Position numbers and translations under genes: made by a program. Below the pieces are notes generated by a model. That model saw only the letters and a program-made list of their open reading frames with translations, was not told the origin of the DNA and did not search any database. From an uncultured Aquimonas sp. (GTDB lineage: Bacteria > Pseudomonadota > Gammaproteobacteria > Xanthomonadales > Xanthomonadaceae): a DNA stretch of 9,814 nt. This document shows, piece by piece, positions 1 to 5,903 of this stretch. Where the stretch lies: NCBI GenBank assembly GCA_946481615.1, contig CAMLOR010000115.1:1-9814 (forward strand), given 5' to 3'. Numbering within the stretch: the first letter of the stretch is position 1; each line of letters opens with the position of its first letter.

Positions 1-46
1 CGGCCTTCAGCGGTACGACATTGTGGGGAACCGAAGAGTGTTCCAT
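1..46 (-). CDS. Possible 5' end of a divergent gene (15 codons, partial)
   Basis: Reading leftwards from an ATG at 46 gives MEHSSVPHNVVPLKA, open to the window edge. An AGGA lies four bases upstream (51-54), a slightly tight but usable ribosome binding site. The AT-richer stretch around 63-86 and the dyad at 90-104 would then form a divergent promoter region shared with the nitroreductase gene. The fragment is too short to name a product, and its third-position GC is lower than in the neighbouring genes. A competing reading is the tail of a rightward gene in frame 2 ending at a TGA at 80-82. The sequence inside the window does not decide between them. Confidence 0.25.
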   Translation of the reverse strand, partial: MEHSSVPHNVVPLKA

Positions 47-89
47 GACGTCCTGGACCGGGTCGCAAATGTTTACAACTGACATGCTA

Positions 90-104
90 GGGCAGATTCT
101 GCCC
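90..104. promoter_or_regulatory. 15-bp perfect dyad upstream of the nitroreductase gene
   Basis: GGGCAGATTCTGCCC is a 7-bp perfect inverted repeat around one central base, about 80 bp before the nitroreductase start. It lies beside the most AT-rich stretch of the area (63-86), which contains TTTACA. Such a dyad could be an operator or a small hairpin. I recognise no specific regulator for it. Confidence 0.3.
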
Positions 105-184
105 CGGAAACGTGACTCGAATCGCAAGAAACTGTCACGCGGCGACGGACGGTAGCATTCGGCCGCGCTGCTAGACTTCCTCGC

Positions 185-766
185 ATGCAAGCCTCCGATC
201 CCGCCGCGCTGCAGGCCCTCCTGCACCGCCTCTCGGTGCCTTCCCGCCTGCTCGGCGAGCCCGGCCCCGATGCCAACCAGCTTCATACGCTTCTCACCGC
301 CGCAGTCCGGGTTCCGGATCACGGAAAGCTCACGCCGTGGCGTTTCCTCCGCATCCACGGGCCCGCCCGGCGCCAGCTGGGCGATCTGCTCGCGGCACGC
401 CAGCTCGAACGCGACCCCGCCGCGCCGCCCGCGGTGGTCGAGAAGGACCGCCAGCGCTTCGACCACGCCCCGCTGATCCTGGCGGTGGTCGCCTCGCTGG
501 TCCCTGGCCACAAGGTGCCGGAGCAGGAACAGCTGCTCTCCGCCGGCTGCGCCTGCTTTTCGCTGCTGCTCGCGGCGCAGGCGCTCGGCTTCGGCGCGCA
601 ATGGCTGACCGGCTGGGCCGCCTACGATACTGCGATCGCGCAGCGCCTGGGTCTGTCGGAGAACGAACGCATCGTGGGCTTCGTGCACATCGGCACGCCG
701 CGCGAAGAGGCCCCCGAGCGCCCGCGGCCCGATCCGCTGTCGCGGCTCAACGATTGGCAGCCGTGA
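185..766 (+). CDS. ydjA: Nitroreductase family protein, YdjA-like (FMN-dependent)
   Basis: A 193-residue single-domain flavin oxidoreductase of the nitroreductase family, closest in pattern to E. coli YdjA (about 183 residues). Such enzymes bind FMN and pass electrons from NAD(P)H to nitro compounds, quinones or similar acceptors; the physiological substrate of YdjA is not established. Recognisable blocks are RLSVPSRL (residues 15-22, the N-terminal FMN phosphate contact), RVPDHGKLTPW (42-52), the YdjA-style HKVPEQEQLLSAG (109-121) and the C-terminal GFVHIGTP (165-172). The protein should be cytoplasmic; no signal peptide is seen. The start at 185 is the first in-frame ATG that keeps the whole family N-terminus. 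No convincing Shine-Dalgarno sequence precedes it (the leader ends CTTCCTCGC), so initiation is weak or leader-poor. Its stop overlaps the start of the exonuclease gene by one base. Confidence 0.9.
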   Translation: MQASDPAALQALLHRLSVPSRLLGEPGPDANQLHTLLTAAVRVPDHGKLTPWRFLRIHGPARRQLGDLLAARQLERDPAAPPAVVEKDRQRFDHAPLILAVVASLVPGHKVPEQEQLLSAGCACFSLLLAAQALGFGAQWLTGWAAYDTAIAQRLGLSENERIVGFVHIGTPREEAPERPRPDPLSRLNDWQP

Positions 767-1650
767 TGTCCACGCTGTATCTCGTCGATGCCAGCCTTTA
801 CGTGTTCCGCGCCTGGCACTCGCTGCCGGACGAGTTCGCCGACACCGACGGCCATCCCGTCAACGCGGTGCAGGGCTTCACGCGCTTCCTGCTCGAGCTG
901 CTCGAGCGCGAGCGTCCGCAGCACATCGCGGTGTGCTTCGACGAGTCGCTGGAAAGCTCGTTCCGCAATGAGTTCTATCCCGCCTACAAGGCCAATCGCG
1001 AGCCGGCGCCCGAAGCGCTGCGGCGGCAGTTCGCCTATTGCCAGCAGATGGCGCGCGCGCTCGGCCTCAGCGTGCTTTCCGATGCGCGCTTCGAGGCCGA
1101 CGATCTGATCGGCACGCTGTTGTGCCGGCAGCGCGAACACGGTTTCCGCGGCGTGATCGTCTCGGCCGACAAGGATCTGTCGCAACTGCTCGCCGAGGGC
1201 GATTGCCAGTGGGACTACGCGCGCCAGCAGAAGTGGCACTGCGATGGCGTCAAGGCGCGCTACGGCGTGCACGCGCACCAGATCGCCGATTATCTGGGCC
1301 TCACCGGCGACGCCATCGACAACATCCCCGGCGTGCCGGGCATCGGTGCGAAGACCGCGGCCGCGCTGCTGGAACATTTCGGCGCCCTCGACGCCCTGCT
1401 CGCGCGCCTGGCCGAAGTGCCCTACCTGCGACTGCGCGGCGCCGCCGCGCATGCCGCGCGTCTGCACGAGCATCGCGACACGGCGCTGCTCTCGCGCCGC
1501 CTCGCCACCATCGCCCTCGACGCGCCGCTCGCCGCGGACGTGGGCGATGCCTCGCGCCGCCCCTGCGATCGCGTCGCCCTCGACGCACTGTTCGAACGTC
1601 TGCGCATGGGGCCACTCACGCGCCGCCGCGCTTACGAACTCGCGGGTTGA
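766..1650 (+). CDS. Stand-alone 5'-3' exonuclease / flap endonuclease (Pol I 5'-nuclease-like)
   Basis: A 294-residue protein with the fold of the 5'-nuclease domain of DNA polymerase I, but without a polymerase. It should cleave 5' flaps or single-strand ends during repair or replication, as proposed for E. coli Xni (ExoIX, 251 residues), the closest named relative. The family metal ligands are present in order: D8 (VDAS), D59 (CFDES), the arch motif SFRNEFYPAYK with R67 and K75 (65-75), E110/D112/D113 (EADD), D135/D137 (SADKD) and D182/D185 in the H3TH motif GDAIDNIPGVPGIGAKTA (181-198). The C-terminus is arginine- and alanine-rich. The ATG at 766 shares its A with the nitroreductase stop (TGATG) and has no Shine-Dalgarno of its own, so it is probably translated by coupling. 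The same frame stays open upstream as far as 337, but that part only shadows the nitroreductase. Confidence 0.9.
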   Translation: MSTLYLVDASLYVFRAWHSLPDEFADTDGHPVNAVQGFTRFLLELLERERPQHIAVCFDESLESSFRNEFYPAYKANREPAPEALRRQFAYCQQMARALGLSVLSDARFEADDLIGTLLCRQREHGFRGVIVSADKDLSQLLAEGDCQWDYARQQKWHCDGVKARYGVHAHQIADYLGLTGDAIDNIPGVPGIGAKTAAALLEHFGALDALLARLAEVPYLRLRGAAAHAARLHEHRDTALLSRRLATIALDAPLAADVGDASRRPCDRVALDALFERLRMGPLTRRRAYELAG

Positions 1651-1679
1651 GTTGCGCGTAGAGCAGCGCAGGTGATCGT

Positions 1680-1696
1680 CGTGCGGGTTGCGCACG
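1680..1696. terminator. Short GC hairpin just after the exonuclease gene
   Basis: CGTGCG-GGTTG-CGCACG forms a perfect 6-bp stem with a 5-base loop, starting 30 bases after the exonuclease stop. No run of T follows, so it is not a classical intrinsic terminator. It may add to the stronger REP-like hairpin that follows at 1707-1726. Confidence 0.3.
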
Positions 1697-1702
1697 TGCT
1701 CT

Positions 1703-1784
1703 CGTCGTCCCCGCGAAGGCGGGGACCCAGGTGCTAGGCACTTCGATTCCTCGCACTGATTTCCCCGCCGGCGCGGGAATGACG
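1703..1784. repeat. Inverted pair of REP-like elements between convergent genes
   Basis: The left unit (1703-1730) holds a perfect 8-bp stem, GTCCCCGC / GCGGGGAC at 1707-1726, with a GAAG loop. The right unit (about 1757-1784) is the same element in the opposite direction: its reverse complement begins CGTCATTCCCGCGCCGGCGG and aligns with the left unit over about 28 bases with few differences. Its own stem, TTCCC/GGGAA (1761-1765 with 1775-1779), is imperfect. A head-to-tail inverted pair of hairpins between two convergent genes is the typical setting of REP/BIME sequences, which protect mRNA 3' ends or end transcription. Genome-wide copy number cannot be judged here. Confidence 0.65.
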
Positions 1785-1823
1785 GCAACGGCGGGAGGAC
1801 GCGACAGCCTTCCGAACGAAAAA

Positions 1824-3263
1824 CTACTTCCCGCCGTCGCCCTTCGGCTTGTCGACCGGCACCGGCGATGCGGCGGCCGGCACCTTGCCCATGGGCGAAG
1901 GCAGCGAATAGTCCGCGGCGACTTCGTAGATTCGCGTGGCTTCGAGCTTGTTCTTGTCGCGCAGCAGGCCGAAGCGGTCGTAGTTCGATTTCTGGCTGTT
2001 GGCGATGAAATAGAACTTGTCGCCCGCCAGCGTGCCGAGCGTCGGCACCGTCAGTTCCGGCTTGTTGGCCTCGATCGGATGCAAGCCCGCCACCGAACGG
2101 CCGTCCGGCGTGAGCTTCAGGCGCATCACGCGATTGGGCTCCATGTTGTTCTGGACCACGATCAGCTCGCCCTTGTACCAGGCCACGCCATCGATCCCGC
2201 CCAGCGCCAGCGACCTGGGCACGCCGATGTCGAAGGGCTTGGCGCTGGCCAGATCGAAACCGATCAGTCCGCGCTCGTGATCTCCCAGGTACAGCGTCTT
2301 GCCGTCGCCACTCACGGCCAGGCCACGGATGCTCGACATCCGCGGCGCGTGGAAGACGCGGCGGAACTGATCGTCCTGCACCTGGTAGACGGCGTTGTTC
2401 ACGCCGTCGGCGGCGTACAGCGTGCCGTTCGGCGCCAGCGCCAGCGTGGAGAGAAAGAAGTCCTGGCCCGCGATCGAAGGCGAGAGGAATTTCTTGAGGA
2501 ACTTGCCCGTCTTCAGATCGAACTTGAAGATGCCCGCGAGCCCCAGATCCTTCTGCGCGTCGTAGCCCTTGAAGTGCGGCACCGCGGTGGAGGCCACCCA
2601 CAGCACGTTGCGCTGCGCATCCACCGCCAGATCGAACACCGCCCACATGCCGTTCGCGGCGTCCGCGCTCACCAGCGGCGCGATCTTGCCGTTCTTGCCC
2701 ACGGTGTAGACCTTGCCCTCGCGCGCGCTGCCCACGAGCAACTGCTTGCGGGTCGGGTCCCAGGCCACCGATTCGATCAGCAGATCCTGCTTCGGCAGCG
2801 TGTAGGCCACCTTGCCGCCGCCGAAGGGCTCGCGGTTGGCGTCCAGGCCCTGCAGCGTGTACGTCCACACCTCGGTGTGACTCACTTTCTCGAAGCGCGG
2901 GTCGTCCTTGATGTCGAAGGCGTAGCCCTGCGTCTGCAATTCGAGCAGGGCGTTGTAGGCCTCGCGCTTCATGTCGAGCTGCGCGTAGGCCGCGGCCATT
3001 TCGAGCTTGTAGCGGCCGATGTGCGGGCGAAGCTGCACCGCGCGCTGCCAGGCCAGCGCCTCGTTGGCGAAATCGCCCTTGGCGCGCAGGCCGCGCGCCA
3101 CGGTTTCGGCGCGCTCGGGCGCATCGATGGCGGCGATCGCCTTGACCAGCGCCTCGCCGGTCGGCGCCTTCACCGCCGGCGCCCCGGCGGGCTGGGCCGG
3201 CGCCTGCGCCTGGCCGAGAGCAGCCAGGCCGAGCAGTGCCGTGGCGAGGAGGAGTCGTTTCAT
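1824..3263 (-). CDS. Exported TPR-like plus beta-propeller (NHL/SMP-30-like) protein
   Basis: A 479-residue protein whose function I do not recognise. Residues 1-21 form a Sec signal peptide (MKRLLLATALLGLAALGQAQA). Residues about 36-135 are alpha-helical and TPR-like, around ALAWQRAVQLRPHIGRYKLE (69-88) and an AYNALLELQTQG helix. From about 160 to 450 there are repeated strand patterns of a six-bladed propeller, for example LIESVAWDPTRKQLLVGSAR, STLALAPNGTLYAADG, IRGLAVSGDGKTLYLGDHE and IDGVAWYKGELIVVQNN. The tail from about 455 is rich in Pro, Ala and Lys and likely disordered. Propellers of this class can be hydrolases/lactonases or binding scaffolds; no catalytic site is assigned. The ATG at 3263 is chosen because it opens the signal peptide and follows AGGTGG; the open frame upstream of it (to 3377) lacks these features. 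The gene stands alone, divergent from the NUDIX gene and convergent with the exonuclease gene. Confidence 0.85.
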   Translation of the reverse strand: MKRLLLATALLGLAALGQAQAPAQPAGAPAVKAPTGEALVKAIAAIDAPERAETVARGLRAKGDFANEALAWQRAVQLRPHIGRYKLEMAAAYAQLDMKREAYNALLELQTQGYAFDIKDDPRFEKVSHTEVWTYTLQGLDANREPFGGGKVAYTLPKQDLLIESVAWDPTRKQLLVGSAREGKVYTVGKNGKIAPLVSADAANGMWAVFDLAVDAQRNVLWVASTAVPHFKGYDAQKDLGLAGIFKFDLKTGKFLKKFLSPSIAGQDFFLSTLALAPNGTLYAADGVNNAVYQVQDDQFRRVFHAPRMSSIRGLAVSGDGKTLYLGDHERGLIGFDLASAKPFDIGVPRSLALGGIDGVAWYKGELIVVQNNMEPNRVMRLKLTPDGRSVAGLHPIEANKPELTVPTLGTLAGDKFYFIANSQKSNYDRFGLLRDKNKLEATRIYEVAADYSLPSPMGKVPAAASPVPVDKPKGDGGK

Positions 3264-3301
3264 GGTGCCACCTGGGGTTTCGGATTCTGAAGAGTCGCTG
3301 C

Positions 3302-3326
3302 GACCCGGCTGCCGGGCGAAGGTTCC
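3302..3326 (-). promoter_or_regulatory. Possible ECF-sigma-like promoter for the propeller gene
   Basis: On the minus strand GGAACC (3321-3326) is followed 15 bases later by GGTC (3302-3305). This resembles the GGAAC and GTC elements used by many extracytoplasmic-function sigma factors, although the spacing is a little short. The implied start of transcription lies about 30 bases before the gene's ATG. This is a weak pattern match in GC-rich DNA and may be chance. Confidence 0.18.
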
Positions 3327-3360
3327 CGCTGCAACGTGGCGCGGGATAGCATCGGGGACC

Positions 3361-3367
3361 GAGGAGG
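3361..3367 (+). promoter_or_regulatory. Strong ribosome binding site of the NUDIX gene
   Basis: GAGGAGG sits nine bases before the ATG at 3377 and fixes that start. It is the best Shine-Dalgarno sequence of the rightward genes in the window. Confidence 0.7.
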
Positions 3368-3376
3368 CCGCGCACA

Positions 3377-3910
3377 ATGACGCAAACCCGCACCCTTTTC
3401 AACGGCCGCTACCTGCGCCTGCAGCAGCGCGGCAGCTGGGAATACGCCGAGCGCACGAATGCGGGCTCGGCGGTCATCATCGTGGCGGTGACGCCGGAAG
3501 ACCGCGTGCTGTTCGTCGAACAGTTCCGCATTCCCGTGGGCTGCCGCAGCATCGAGATGCCGGCGGGCCTCGTGGGCGACCTGGGCGAGGAGGAATCGGT
3601 CGAAACCGCCGCCGCGCGCGAGTTGCTGGAGGAAACCGGCTGGCAGGCGCAGCGGATCGAATGGCTGATGGCCGGCCCCTCGTCCTCGGGCATGAGCAAC
3701 GAGATCATCGCCTTCGTGCGCGCACATGGGCTGTCGCGCGTGCATGCAGGAGGCGGCGACGAAGGCGAGAACATCACCGTGCACGAGATCCCGCGCACCG
3801 AAGCCGCGGCCTGGCTGCACGCGAAGATGGTCGAAGGCTATTCGATCGATCCCAAACTTTACGCAGGCCTGTGGTTCATCGATCGCAATCCGGACGGTAG
3901 CTCGGCTTAG
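3377..3910 (+). CDS. NUDIX hydrolase, ADP-ribose pyrophosphatase type
   Basis: A 177-residue cytoplasmic hydrolase that splits a nucleoside diphosphate linked to another group, most likely ADP-ribose or an ADP-sugar, into two phosphates. The NUDIX box GX5EX7REUXEEXGU is complete: G67, E73, then RELLEETGW (81-89), with E85 and E86 as the magnesium ligands. It is preceded by VLFVEQFRIPVG and IEMPAGLVGD, the pattern of the NudF/NudE (ADP-ribose pyrophosphatase) branch, and followed by GPSSSGMSNE (100-109), which fits the loop after the box in that branch. The C-terminal DPKLYAGLWF is also typical. Activity on GDP-mannose or other NDP-sugars (NudK-like) cannot be excluded. The gene is monocistronic, divergent from the propeller gene across 113 bp and convergent with the long leftward operon. 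Confidence 0.9.
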   Translation: MTQTRTLFNGRYLRLQQRGSWEYAERTNAGSAVIIVAVTPEDRVLFVEQFRIPVGCRSIEMPAGLVGDLGEEESVETAAARELLEETGWQAQRIEWLMAGPSSSGMSNEIIAFVRAHGLSRVHAGGGDEGENITVHEIPRTEAAAWLHAKMVEGYSIDPKLYAGLWFIDRNPDGSSA

Positions 3911-3926
3911 CCGGAGCGTGTCGCCT

Positions 3927-3941
3927 GCGCGAGAATGACGG
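3927..3941. repeat. Remnant of the REP-like element
   Basis: GCGCGAGAATGACGG matches the outer end of the right REP-like unit (1771-1785, GCGCGGGAATGACGG) at 14 of 15 positions. It lies just after the NUDIX stop, in the second convergent gap of the window. No matching partner arm is evident, so it looks like a decayed half-element. Confidence 0.35.
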
Positions 3942-3994
3942 AGGGGCGTGGCTGCTCTACACGCACGAATCGCATCCTCGGCGACCGGAGGGGA

Positions 3995-4015
3995 CCCGCG
4001 CGCTCTACGCGCGGG
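3995..4015. terminator. Strong GC hairpin between convergent genes
   Basis: CCCGCGCG (3995-4002) and CGCGCGGG (4008-4015) pair perfectly over 8 bp around a CTCTA loop. The hairpin lies 85 bases after the NUDIX stop and 59 bases beyond the MAPEG stop, so it could end transcription from both sides. No T-tract flanks it, so rho-independent termination would be non-classical. The rest of 3911-4074 shows no gene. Confidence 0.4.
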
Positions 4016-4061
4016 CGGCGCAACCCATCCCCGAACCCCCGAGCGCCCCCGCGTCCTGCCG

Positions 4062-4085
4062 CAACGTCACAACGTCACAACGTCT
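4062..4085. repeat. Tandem octamer, three copies, across the MAPEG stop codon
   Basis: CAACGTCA at 4062 and 4070 and CAACGTCT at 4078 are consecutive 8-bp direct repeats. The TGA stop of the MAPEG gene (4075-4077) lies inside the second copy, and the third encodes part of the last four codons. Gain or loss of a unit would move the reading frame of the C-terminus. Confidence 0.6.
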
Positions 4086-4479
4086 GCAGCAAAACCCAGC
4101 GATACAGCAACAACACGCACATCGCCAGCACCGCGCCCCAGGTCAGCAACGTGCCCACGAAGCGCCCGAACGACGTGCCGGCGTAGCGCGACAAGCCCCA
4201 CGCGTGCAGCAAGCGCGCCACGAGCAGCACGATGCCGAACACATGCAGCCACGCGCCTTCGACACCCGTGAGTTCGAGCAGCAGCAACAGCAGCAGCGCC
4301 AGCGGCACGTTCTCGATGTTGTTGGCGTGCACGCGGATGCGGCGCGCCATGTCGGCGTCGCCGCCGTCGCCGATGCCGATGCGGCGCGTCCAGCGCGCGT
4401 GCACCACGCGCAGGCCCAGCACCATCATGAGCAGCCCGAGCAGGGCGGCGTAGAACGCGGTGATCTGCGGCATGGGCAT
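4075..4479 (-). CDS. MAPEG family membrane protein (YecN-like)
   Basis: A 134-residue, four-helix inner-membrane protein of the MAPEG superfamily (membrane-associated proteins in eicosanoid and glutathione metabolism), of the short bacterial kind represented by YecN. Some members are glutathione transferases or peroxidases; most bacterial ones are uncharacterised. The family signature RIRVHANNIENVPLALLLL (residues 48-66), with H51, N53 and E56, is clear. It is preceded by the charged loop RRIGIGDGGD and followed by the RLLHAWGLSRYAGTSFGRFVG helix. Membrane segments lie at about 8-28, 58-72, 76-93 and 108-131. The ATG at 4479 is chosen because GGAG (4488-4491) sits eight bases upstream; a second ATG at 4473 is two codons in. 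It is the last gene of the leftward operon, 14 bp after the PhoX-like gene. Confidence 0.88.
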   Translation of the reverse strand: MPMPQITAFYAALLGLLMMVLGLRVVHARWTRRIGIGDGGDADMARRIRVHANNIENVPLALLLLLLLELTGVEGAWLHVFGIVLLVARLLHAWGLSRYAGTSFGRFVGTLLTWGAVLAMCVLLLYRWVLLQTL

Positions 4480-4493
4480 GGCGGAAACTCCGG

Positions 4494-5903
4494 TCAGATC
4501 AGGCCGTCGCGCCATGGCCCGGTGATGGCCACGCTGAAGCCCGGTTCGTAGATGTTGGCGAACAGCCAACGGCCGTCCGCCGAGAAACAGCAACCGGCCC
4601 ACTCGGCGTCGCGGAATTCGCCCGAGAAGCCGAGGTAACCGTCCAGATGCACGTTGTTGCGCGCGAACTGGAACAACTCGCCGCCGCGCGTGAGGCCGTA
4701 CAGATGCTCCACCGTGCCGCGCGAATCCTGGCACACGACCAGGCCGCCGCGCGGGCTGAGCGTGATGTTGTCGGGGTAGTCGAGCGTGGCCGGGTCGGGC
4801 GATTCGTACACGAGCATGAGTTCCTGCTCGTCGGGATAGAAGCAGAACACCTGGCCGCAGGCCGCATCGCCGCCATTGGTGGCGGTGAAGAACACTTCGT
4901 TGTCGCTAGCGATCACGCCTTCCAGCCGCGTGAAGCGTGCCGCGCCCTGCGCACGGCCCTGGCGTTGCACGCCGCGGCCGTCGTTGTGCTCTCGATCGAA
5001 ACCCTGGTCGGGATGCTCGATGTTCACCCACTCGACCTTGAAGCGCTGGCCGGCCTTCAGACCCGAGCGCAAGTCGTCGCGGCGCACCACCTTCATCATC
5101 TGCAGATGGCCGCCGCGCCGCAGCTGACCGCGCCGATTCGGCAGGAAACGGTAGAAACCGGCTTCCGGCTCCATGTCCTCGGTGAGATACACGATGCCGT
5201 CCGCCGGCCGCACCGTGGCCGCTTCGTGACGGAACTGGCCCAGGCCCACCAGCGGCTCGCCGCTCGATTCGCCGTCGGCCGGCACCTCGAAGACATAGCC
5301 GTGATCGCGCTGCAGGCGGCGCATGCCGTCCTTGGTCATGACCTGCAGATCTTTCACCGAGACGAACTCCTCGCACGAAAGCCAGGAATTCCACGGCGTG
5401 GTGCCGCCCGCGCAGTTCTGCAGCGTGCCCGAGAGCGACGGCCGCAGCGAGATCATCTCGCCCTTCGCCAGATCGAAATCGATGGTGACGGTGCCGCCGC
5501 TGCACAGCGGGTCGTAATGCGAGGCGGACGGCCCGAAGGCGCCGTCGGCGCGCACCACTTCCTGGTTGCGCACCAGCGTGGCGACGTCGCCGCGCGTGCG
5601 CACGAGGCCCATGCCGTCGTGCGCGTTCGGCGTCGGCGCGCCGTCGGCCATCGGCGCGCCCGCCCAGCCGAAACTGCGGTAGCTGAAGCCTTCCGGCAGC
5701 ATGATCAGCGGCAGACCGGTGGCCAGATCGCGCACGGCCTTGAGCGGTCCGTAGCCGGTGCCCGTCGCCTTGCCGCCGGCCTGCGCGAACAGGCGCCCGA
5801 GCGGCGAAAGCGCGAGCCCGCCCGCGATGCCCGCGCCACCCAGGCGCAGGAACTTGCGCCGCGCTTCCCGCGCGCGGCCGGCGTCGTCCTTCAGACGCGT
5901 CAT
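4494..5903 (-). CDS. PhoX / DUF839-family Tat-exported protein (putative phosphatase)
   Basis: A 469-residue exported protein of the PhoX family (DUF839), whose studied member is a calcium- and iron-dependent alkaline phosphatase. A twin-arginine signal is present, RRKFLRLGGAG (residues 15-25) followed by a hydrophobic stretch to LFAQA (about 42), so it should be exported folded. Family blocks occur in order: NAHDGMG (93-99), NCAGGTTPWNSWLSCEE (163-179, C164 at the place expected for the iron-bridging cysteine), FRHEA (224-228), YLTEDMEPEAGFYRF (239-253), LEGVIA (327-332), PDNITLSPRGGLVVCQD (377-393) and FSADGRWLFANI (440-451). The CQD block reads CED in family members I recall, so one acidic residue is a Gln here and phosphatase activity is uncertain. 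The ATG at 5903 overlaps the upstream stop as ATGA and has no Shine-Dalgarno sequence; translation is probably coupled to the TMEM43-family gene. Confidence 0.85.
   Translation of the reverse strand: MTRLKDDAGRAREARRKFLRLGGAGIAGGLALSPLGRLFAQAGGKATGTGYGPLKAVRDLATGLPLIMLPEGFSYRSFGWAGAPMADGAPTPNAHDGMGLVRTRGDVATLVRNQEVVRADGAFGPSASHYDPLCSGGTVTIDFDLAKGEMISLRPSLSGTLQNCAGGTTPWNSWLSCEEFVSVKDLQVMTKDGMRRLQRDHGYVFEVPADGESSGEPLVGLGQFRHEAATVRPADGIVYLTEDMEPEAGFYRFLPNRRGQLRRGGHLQMMKVVRRDDLRSGLKAGQRFKVEWVNIEHPDQGFDREHNDGRGVQRQGRAQGAARFTRLEGVIASDNEVFFTATNGGDAACGQVFCFYPDEQELMLVYESPDPATLDYPDNITLSPRGGLVVCQDSRGTVEHLYGLTRGGELFQFARNNVHLDGYLGFSGEFRDAEWAGCCFSADGRWLFANIYEPGFSVAITGPWRDGLI

Noticed and set aside
69..85. 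ATGT-N9-ACAT half-symmetric motif near the left edge
   Set aside because: Only four bases per arm match and the centre is not symmetric, so it is too weak to call an operator.
1731..3290. A 519-codon open frame on the plus strand opposite the propeller gene
   Set aside because: The minus-strand frame has a signal peptide, ribosome binding site and propeller repeats. The plus-strand product is a repetitive Arg/Val/His/Gln sequence with no domain.
3304..3316. Short hairpin CCCGG-CTG-CCGGG in the divergent promoter region
   Set aside because: A 5-bp GC stem is common by chance at this base composition, and nothing places it as an attenuator or operator.
622..3402. A 926-codon open frame on the minus strand covering the exonuclease region and the propeller gene
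   Set aside because: It is a shadow made by high GC. Its translation is low-complexity Arg/Ala/Gly, it crosses two real genes and the REP pair, and it matches no family I recognise.
4204..4551. A Gln/His-rich 115-residue frame on the plus strand (QQQQQQ stretch)
   Set aside because: It is the antisense of the leucine-rich MAPEG membrane segments; CTG codons read as CAG give the glutamine run.
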